Below, piece by piece: positions 57,947 through 64,000 of a DNA stretch of 64,000 bases. This DNA is from Pleurostoma richardsiae. Its lineage: Eukaryota; Ascomycota; Sordariomycetes; Calosphaeriales; Pleurostomataceae. A program made the translations under genes and the position numbers. Positions within the stretch are counted from its first letter, which is position 1. Each line of letters begins with the position of its first letter. The notes under the pieces are model-generated. The model was not told the origin of the DNA. It searched no databases and saw nothing but the letters and a program-made list of their open reading frames with translations. Location of the stretch: positions 496,001 through 560,000 of the forward strand of contig JANBVO010000002.1 of the NCBI GenBank assembly GCA_030052745.1. Direction: 5' to 3'.

Positions 57947-58031
57947 GGTCCCACCGCGGTTCGAACGCGGGCCACTTGCTGACTTTAAGGATATACCCAA
58001 AGCAAGGATCGTACCACTAGACCATGGGACC
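57947..58031 (-). tRNA. tRNA-Pro (TGG) with a 15-nt intron
   Basis: On the minus strand, a full cloverleaf is seen: acceptor GGTCCCA/TGGGACC (7 bp), D-arm beginning GTCTAGTGG (internal promoter A box), anticodon stem CTTGC/GCAAG, T-arm CCGCG-TTCGAAC-CGCGG (B box). The anticodon loop reads TTTGGG, then 15 nt, then A, so the anticodon is TGG (57999-57997) with an intron after position 37, as usual for eukaryotic tRNAs. A T-run (TTTTT) follows on the minus strand just below 57945 and fits Pol III termination. The acceptor and T arms resemble fungal tRNA-Gln, so Gln is the alternative, but the loop does not fit TTG or CTG. Confidence 0.85.
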
Positions 58032-58737
58032 TTCGTGACGATTTCTGTTTGTTGAGAATCCGCTCTCTTTGTTGACTCTTACTGGATAGCTAAGGTATCT
58101 AACCATGCTTCCCTCGTTGTTGGAACAGGTGGTAGCCGGTGACTCAAGGTCCAGGCTGTCTGCGCCACCCTGTGACAGTTGCTTTCTCCGTATTCATACA
58201 TATGCGCCAGGCAACCGTCCAGCTCGTCGTTGACCAATGAGACGTAGCGACCTCTTGTATGGCAAGGCCAGTCAAGGTAATTCCCAGGGCGTGCGGCTGT
58301 TCCATCAAGAGCAGGGTCCGGTTTCTAGGTATGTCGTAGCCTCCCAAGCAGCGTTCTCGTCAGGAAGTCCCTGGGAACACCCATTAGAGTTTATATCGAC
58401 AAATAAGATCGCAGGGCAGGAATTTACCCTGTTCTTCCGCGAAGGTGTGCTTCGGGATGGCAGTCGTCCAATTCTCCACTTCTGTAGCCGTTCGACATGA
58501 AGCTACTCTATACTCAGGGACTCGACCAAACGCGCTCCCCTAAGGGTTCAGAGCAAATGAATCGTAATCTCGGTGCTCGCTTTCCCCGTGATTACTCGCC
58601 ATGTCGAAGTATGATCGCGGCCTCTTGGCTTCTCCAAGACAGGAACTTGTCGATGGCAAGGCTAGATACCTTCGCAGTGTGCCTGTTCCTGCGGTGCGGC
58701 TGATGGCGACCTTCCCTGGTGAGGCTGGATCACTCTA
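58032..58737. other. Intergenic
   Basis: About 700 bp upstream of the tRNA and downstream of the glycosyltransferase-like gene. No supportable gene. Confidence 0.45.
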
Positions 58738-59874
58738 TCAGCCAAAAAAATGCGAGCCCTCATCTCCATGGTCGACATCCGCCTTGTCGTCTTCTCCGTT
58801 AGAAGCGGACGAAACCTCCGCCGAGGTTGCCGCCTCAGCAGCAGCCAGGGCGTTCTTGGCGTTGAACGCGCGCCAGTACTCTCCCTGCTTCAGCTCTTGC
58901 TCCGCGCCCCTCCACGTCCGGCCCAGCAGGTGCCGCACGCACTGCTGCCTCCCCGAGTCCGGGTAGTACAGCCAGGTGGCCCACTTGCGCCACTGGCCAC
59001 CCTTCATCTGCGTCCTGGCGCGGTGCCCGACCGTGTCCTCAATGAAGTCGCCGCGGCCCATGGCTAGCCGCGAGGGGAACACGCGGGCGAGGTAGTGCAC
59101 CGTAGAGGCGACGTGAGGCTTGTCGTGCCAGAAGAAGAGCGGTGTCAGGGGGATGGTGACGCTGCCGGGGTCGGAGGGGACGGCAAAGTCCTGCTTCAGG
59201 GCAGAGGTGACCGCCTTGAGGGCTGGGTAGTCGGTAACGAAAGGCGAGTCCGCGTAAGTGAGTCTGCGGATGGATGGGAAGCAGACGTATTTGATCGGTG
59301 CCTCTTCATTAGCCTCCGAGGCCCCCATGACCTCAACTATGGGGCCTAAGGGGATGTCGGACGTGAGCTTCCAGTCATGCTGATGCACCCAGACGTATGG
59401 TGTCTCCACCAGCCTCAGGGCCGAGCGCACGGAGAGTCCGAATCCTAGGCGAGCGAATGGCTCTATAAACGTCACCCGCCTGCTGGAGGACTGGGAGATC
59501 GAGTAGCTGACGACGTTCGTCTCGATGCAGGGAGACCCATACTCGGCTTCGGCGGTGCTCTTCGTCCAGGGATCGTCAACGTCGCCGTCGAGGAACTCCT
59601 CGATGATAAGCTTCTTGGCATTCTCCTTGTATTCCACGTAGTCCCTGGCCACCTCAGCTGTAGCGTATCCCTTCTTGAGCCGAGCCTTGGAGACAATCTG
59701 ATCGTAGGCGTCGAAGGTGACTACAACGCGAGACTCGGCCAGCTCAGGACAGTGAAGACGGAAAGACGCCAGAGCCGTAGACAGGAGATCGGTTGACGGC
59801 GCAGAAGGCGTCGGTGATGTTGTGATGATCACCGTCACGAGGCTGGACACTGGCGCCGCCGCTGTTGGAGACAT
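58738..59874 (-). CDS. Conserved hypothetical protein, glycosyltransferase-like
   Basis: Protein of 378 residues, without introns. The start of the sequence, VTVIITTSPTPSAPSTDLLSTAL (seen as strand-loop-helix), followed by VVVTFDAYDQI and FARLGFGLSVRSALRLVETPYVWVHQHDWKL, resembles a GT-A nucleotide-sugar transferase core in which HQHD takes the place of the metal-binding DxD motif. A region with KYVCFPSIRRL and LTPLFFWHDKPHVAS follows, then GRGDFIEDTVGHRAR. The C-terminal 35 residues are low complexity (Ala, Ser, Asp/Glu). No signal peptide or membrane helix is evident. The GT assignment is by pattern only and could be wrong; the gene itself is well supported by its long, clean frame. Confidence 0.7.
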   Translation of the reverse strand: MSPTAAAPVSSLVTVIITTSPTPSAPSTDLLSTALASFRLHCPELAESRVVVTFDAYDQIVSKARLKKGYATAEVARDYVEYKENAKKLIIEEFLDGDVDDPWTKSTAEAEYGSPCIETNVVSYSISQSSSRRVTFIEPFARLGFGLSVRSALRLVETPYVWVHQHDWKLTSDIPLGPIVEVMGASEANEEAPIKYVCFPSIRRLTYADSPFVTDYPALKAVTSALKQDFAVPSDPGSVTIPLTPLFFWHDKPHVASTVHYLARVFPSRLAMGRGDFIEDTVGHRARTQMKGGQWRKWATWLYYPDSGRQQCVRHLLGRTWRGAEQELKQGEYWRAFNAKNALAAAEAATSAEVSSASNGEDDKADVDHGDEGSHFFG

Positions 59875-60794
59875 ATTGACGAGACGAAATTTTTCTTCGG
59901 TTTTCGCAGTGGTGCAACCGCTCGCCGAAAGAAATCGGAATGAGCCAACGCCCGGTTATCTTCGTCTTATCATTGCCACTTGAGAATCGTGCAGCATGGG
60001 GTTCATTTAAAATATCGTAGTTGGTTCATACAGTTTGTGTGAGTCTTGTCTGTCCTGGATTTCTGAGGAGTCCAGGACACTCGACGGAATCGTTAATTGC
60101 CCAAATAGGTAGGAGTTCCGGAGTCATAATCCAGCCCTCAATATGCACAGGCTCCCCTAGCCCCGACTTCTTTACTCGCATCGCAGAACTAGTTAATCAT
60201 ACCTCAAACGACACATGCTGTTTTACGAAGGTGCATTATGAAGACGGGGACCGGCCGTGCATCCTGTATTCTGGCTTTGCTGAAGCCAGCGGTAGAGCTA
60301 CGATTCTCACCTACGATTGTGTTCTGCGGTTGCCCGCTCTGTCATTCTACGGAATATTCAAGATATTGAGTGAATTGGGATTTACATCCTTAAACAACAC
60401 CGCTGTGACATGGAACAACCTCCCGGTACAAGTCCTTTGCTCTTCACCTTGAGGCTGGATCTTGAATCTTGATGCTTGAAGTGAGAGAGGACGGGACTTG
60501 GTTACCTACACGTTAAGTTAAGGCCCCACATCATCGCGGGGCGGAACAACCAGCTCCGCAATTGGCAGCCCGAAAAAAAGTTCAGCAAAAAAATACACCA
60601 TCAAATCACGTCCCAGCCCGCCAGTAGAGACAGACGCCTTCACGCCCAATTCGAGAAGTCGCATTGAAAGGGACCCAACTCTCCTCCCCTTCATTCGCGC
60701 AGTCCCCTCCCCTCCAGACAACTGGGAACTGTCTTCACCCAATAAATACAGCCACCTACGGTCAATCGGGCTCTTTGCCGACCACCAAGCAGCA
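59875..60794. other. Divergent intergenic region
   Basis: 920 bp between the glycosyltransferase-like gene and NHP2. A 143-codon frame at 60021-60452 has no recognisable feature, and I do not call it. Confidence 0.45.
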
Positions 60795-61643
60795 ATGGCT
60801 TCAGAGGAGGAGGTCCGCACGAAGGACAAGTCCAAGAAGGACAAGAAGGAGAAGAAGGACAAGAAGCGCAGCGAGACGGACGGCGTGAAGAAGCCCAAGA
60901 AGGACAAGAAAGACAAGAAGTCCAAGGACGAGAAGCTCAAGAAGAAGGTCGAGGCCGCCCTCGAGGAGCAGCTGCAGGCCGACGTCGCCAAGTCGGCGCC
61001 CGCCGCCGTCGAGCACGAGGAGAGCGACGACGACCACTCTGACGCGGAGGACGCCAAGAACACAGTCGTCGAGAAGAACCTCGTTTACTTCGCGCTGCCG
61101 ATGGCGGACGACAAGGGCCACAAGAAGATTTTCAAGACCATTAAGAAGGGTGAGCCTCCTTTCTCTACTGCTCCTTTGTCACAGCTCCCTCTAACCTATC
61201 TCTCTCCAGCCCGGAAAGCAGGCGCCCTCCAGCGCGGCGTGAAGGAGGTCAACAAGGCCCTCCGCAAGACCCCGCTCAAGACCCCCTCCGCCACCGCCGC
61301 CCAGATCCCCGGTGTCGTCATCATCGCCGGCGACATCAGCCCCGACGAGGTCATCATGCACCTGCCCGTCTTCTGCGAGGAGCACAACGTCCCCTACCTG
61401 TTCGTCCGGTCGCGCCTCGACCTCGGCACTGCCGCCAAGACCAAGCGGCCCACTTCAGTCGTCTTCCTGACCGAGAAGGGCAAAGCTCCCAAGGCGGGCG
61501 CCGACACCAAGATGGGCGCCGGAGACGACGACGAGGAGGACGCGGGCGACTACGCGGAGGCGTACAAGGAGCTGCTGAAGCTCGCGCAGAAGGAGTACAC
61601 CAAGCAGATGAAGAGCGTGCTCATCAACGGCACCACTGTATGA
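60795..61643 (+). CDS. NHP2: H/ACA snoRNP subunit NHP2
   Basis: Nucleolar RNA-binding protein of the L7Ae family, a core subunit of H/ACA snoRNPs that make pseudouridine in rRNA. About 262 residues from exons 60795-61149 and 61210-61643. The N-terminal 85 residues are Lys/Glu/Asp-rich (KDKKEKKDKKRSE), longer than in yeast. The L7Ae domain has ARKAGALQRGVKEVNKALRK, GVVIIAGDISPDEVIMHLPVFCEEHNVPYLFV and SRLDLGTAAKTKRPTSVVFL. The 60-nt intron has no stop and preserves frame, so retention would insert 20 residues just before the L7Ae core; the splice sites (GTGAGC, CTCTCCAG) are good. An acidic insert (GDDDEEDAGDY) lies before the C-terminal helix. Confidence 0.9.
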   Translation: MASEEEVRTKDKSKKDKKEKKDKKRSETDGVKKPKKDKKDKKSKDEKLKKKVEAALEEQLQADVAKSAPAAVEHEESDDDHSDAEDAKNTVVEKNLVYFALPMADDKGHKKIFKTIKKGEPPFSTAPLSQLPLTYLSPARKAGALQRGVKEVNKALRKTPLKTPSATAAQIPGVVIIAGDISPDEVIMHLPVFCEEHNVPYLFVRSRLDLGTAAKTKRPTSVVFLTEKGKAPKAGADTKMGAGDDDEEDAGDYAEAYKELLKLAQKEYTKQMKSVLINGTTV

Positions 61644-62404
61644 GGCGGGCAGGCCAAAATAGCCTGGTAAGTCTGTGATGGTCAGTCTCTGTGTCGAAAT
61701 GCATGGCGACGTCGCTCGTGTGGATAGCAGTGGGCTTCCCCCGACTGTGCCTTGACAGCGCCGGCCTGTGCTGAGGCCGTAGACTCGGAAAGGCTCAAAA
61801 TTCGGAAGAGGAGTTGGCATTGGAAACGGGCCCACCCTCGTGGCCGCGGATGCGCAATATCCCCGCGAGGGTGAAAAGTGAGGGCAGCTCTGGCGGGTCT
61901 GGTCAGGGACATGGCGTATACTGCTGAAAGGTTGGCGTTAAGGGTACTCTTGTTGACTTGATTAGGACCGGTCGGCGTGTACATAGGCACAGAAGCCGGT
62001 CGAGGTCATGATAAATATTTCAAGTGCATCGTGCGGTTTTCCGAGATCCCAGGTCCGTGTGTGCCCATCAACATTTCCTTGCCATGCGCTGTCTCATATC
62101 TCCGCCTATCAAATACGAGGCCATTTTCGGGGCAGCGGATACCATCATTCACGGAGGCATTCACGCAGGCAACGACTGAGACAGCATGAATTGGTGTGGG
62201 AATTTTGCTGGCATTTATTAGACCTAAGCAAGCCTATCTGAGCTGATTCCGTCCCTGACTGTACATGGCAACGAAACCGAGCTGCCGAACCTTCCCATCC
62301 ATCCCAGACACACAAAAGGAAAAGCTAATGGAACAGGTCTGGTATCAACCCCAAAGTCGTCACAACTCCCGTTTGCACATCACGACCGAGCCCTGAGTTC
62401 CCCT
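61644..62404. other. Convergent spacer
   Basis: 761 bp between NHP2 and the DUF1761-like gene 3' ends. No gene or RNA recognised. Confidence 0.5.
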
Positions 62405-63126
62405 TTACTCGAACGGGTTGGTCCGGGTGCCCCACCAAGTGAGGAAGGTCGCCAGGCCGACCGTCTCGATCAGCTTGGCCAGGACGCTGACGCCGACTGT
62501 CTCAATGGGCCGCTTCTCGGTGAAGACCTGGCTGAGGTACTGCATGGCGAGTGTCAGTTAGCTGCTTGTCGACGGAGAGGTGCCCGAAACAAGCTGGGCT
62601 CGAGTGAGGGGGGAGAAAGGCACTTACACCGGGAGCAGAGGTCGCGAGGAAGATCAGACCGCCAAAGGTAGGCAGCACCCTTGTAGCTAAGGGTAGCAGT
62701 GGCGTTGATGAGGGCGCCGACGCCGTAGCTCTGCAGCGCCGAGCCGACAAGCGTGGTGCCCCAGGCGACGGCCGCGGAGGTGGCCTCCTTGGAGCGCAGG
62801 AACTCCTCCTTGGTGTTGGAGACCTTGGCGCGCTGGTAGGTCTGGCCGAAGAGCGGGGTGAGGACTGGGGTGAGGTGCGTGTCAGCGGGGAATGGTCTGC
62901 CGAGGCAGATGGGGAGACGGCCGGCGAAGCGGAGGGAACTTACCTGCAAGCTCGGCGGTCTGGTTGAAGATGGTGCCGAGGGCAATGGCCGAGGGCTTGA
63001 CGGGGGGGAGGTCTGAGGTTTCGGCGTTAGTAAGCGTCAACATGAGAGAGTATGGCGCGAGCTATGCAGCTCTTTGGGAGCTCTCGGGCCGCCGGAGGCG
63101 GAACTGAACTTACAGTGCAGAGACAT
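62405..63126 (-). CDS. DUF1761-like small membrane protein, with one-base frame disturbance
   Basis: Small integral-membrane protein of about 150 residues. Exons, in transcription order: 63126-63114 (13 nt), 63012-62944, 62864-62628 and 62539-62405. Landmarks: PPVKPSAIALGTIFNQTAELA, LTPLFGQTYQRAKV, AAVAWGTTLVGSALQSYGVG, NATATLSYKGAAYL, GGLIFLATSAPG and TFLTWWGTRTNPFE, with three or four hydrophobic helices. Exon 3 holds one extra base: at the A-run 62664-62666, TACCTTTGGCGG appears where frame needs TACCTTGGCGG. Splice phases confirm the excess of exactly one. This is either a sequence error, a polymorphism or a real frameshift. The family is uncharacterised; a role in membranes is all that can be said. 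Confidence 0.7.
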
Positions 63127-64000
63127 GGTTGTGGATGAGCTGGTTTCTGTGAAAGTGGAAATGGTGCAGAGTCTGAGGCAGGGGGTGAAGATGTAGTCGT
63201 CGATGGAGCTTCAATGAGATGAGGTAGGCAAAGCCAATTCCAATGGATCAATAAAGAGGAGAGAGTAGGAGAAAAGGAGGGAGGGAGCGGGAAGAAAGAA
63301 CTTATATGTGTTTCGCAGGTACCTCGAGCAAGCTGAGAGGGGACCGGGGCCAGACGGAATGTGGATGATTGGCGTTACGTGCTCGAATCGTAAGAGGATG
63401 GAGTAAAGGGCCAGGAGGTCATGAAGTGCGTCAGGTACTGCTGCTGCGAGGGGAGCTTTCCCCAGACTCTCTCTCGTTCGTTGTTCGCTGTACGTACGGA
63501 GTACTCAATTTCGTCACCCGTGTGATGATGTCACCATTGGACCGCATCGTCAGATGGTGCCGGGAGGTACGTACCGCTACCAAGAACGGGAAGAAGTAGG
63601 GATTGTTAGTGTACTAGTGTGTGTACCTAAACGTGTAGGTGCAGCTTTTGGCCTTTGGGCCTTTCGGTGGTGGCGGGGTTGGCGTCCAGGTGGCTCCAGG
63701 TGGCCCCAGTTGGGCTTGCCCCCGCCAATCACGGAGCTTGTTCTCCCCATCCAACCGCCCGCCAGCTGCTTGGTGACTTTGTCGAGGGACATGCGATGTA
63801 ATCGTGAACGCCAAAGCGGCCAGACACTCCTAAGACTCCCCAACAAAGAGCCCACATATTTACGCATAATCGTTCACCAGTGTGGCATATCCCGAGGAAC
63901 TCCACAGCTGCAGTGCCAAACAGATCGGAATAATGACAGCACACACACTGGCTGCTAGAACATAGCTAGCAAGATAGGTAGCTAGCCATGAACTGCCCTG
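63127..64000. other. Right edge, upstream region
   Basis: Promoter of the DUF1761-like gene and further sequence with no supportable gene. Confidence 0.45.

Noticed and set aside
60021-60452. A 143-codon plus-strand frame
   Set aside because: No domain, signal peptide or splice support, and it overlaps a likely promoter region.
1-64000. CRISPR arrays, bacterial operons or ribosome-binding sites
   Set aside because: Gene structure, introns and protein families are those of a eukaryotic fungus; no regularly spaced repeats were seen.

Overview
The window is nuclear DNA of a filamentous ascomycete (Pezizomycotina; a Sordariomycete is the best guess, from gene families rather than from any marker). 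Evidence: short GT-AG introns of about 50-100 nt with CTAAC/CTGAC-type branch sites, Zn2Cys6 regulators, a NACHT-ankyrin NLR, a GPI-anchored Crh wall enzyme, an intron-containing tRNA, and monocistronic genes on both strands. I reconstructed most genes by choosing splice sites that keep frame and family similarity, so exon ends are predictions.

Layout. About 0.5-48 kb is accessory, fast-evolving territory: an MBL-fold hydrolase (0.56-1.40 kb); a long gene-poor gap; a sugar-type MFS transporter (4.1-6.05 kb); a Utr2/Crh-like transglycosylase (6.55-8.16 kb); an eight-exon Zn2Cys6 regulator (8.4-11.1 kb); a ToxD-like reductase (11.5-12.5 kb); a possible dioxygenase relic near 13.2 kb; then a candidate catabolic or detoxification cluster (14.3-23.4 kb) made of a sugar-type MFS importer, a luciferase-like flavin monooxygenase, a DHA1-type exporter and a second Zn2Cys6 regulator. 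Next come a NACHT-ankyrin NLR (23.8-28.0 kb), an orphan coiled-coil gene, a secreted sedolisin protease (30.0-32.4 kb) and a broken modin-like gene (33.4-35.9 kb). A second candidate cluster follows (37.4-43.3 kb): a DUF3425 bZIP-like regulator, an aldo-keto reductase, an atypical NAD(P)-binding protein and an SDR. Then a small one-pass membrane protein, a second MBL-fold hydrolase and an NmrA-like protein.

About 48-63 kb is conserved core genome: a ROG1-type lipase, RNA exonuclease REX3, prohibitin PHB1, respiratory complex III subunit QCR8, a tRNA, a conserved glycosyltransferase-like protein, H/ACA snoRNP subunit NHP2 and a DUF1761-like membrane protein.

The most interesting signals are regulatory. 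(1) The 14-23 kb genes share CGGAG-based palindromes: an identical 15-mer sits upstream of the exporter and of the regulator, and a CTTCGG-N10-CCGAAG palindrome sits in the divergent importer/monooxygenase promoter. (2) The 37-43 kb genes share a motif close to TGTAAGCCGGTTGCA, with several copies before the bZIP-like gene and one each before the reductase and in the promoter shared by the NAD(P)-binding and SDR genes. Each looks like a small co-regulated gene set with its own regulator, and I cannot match either to a described pathway.
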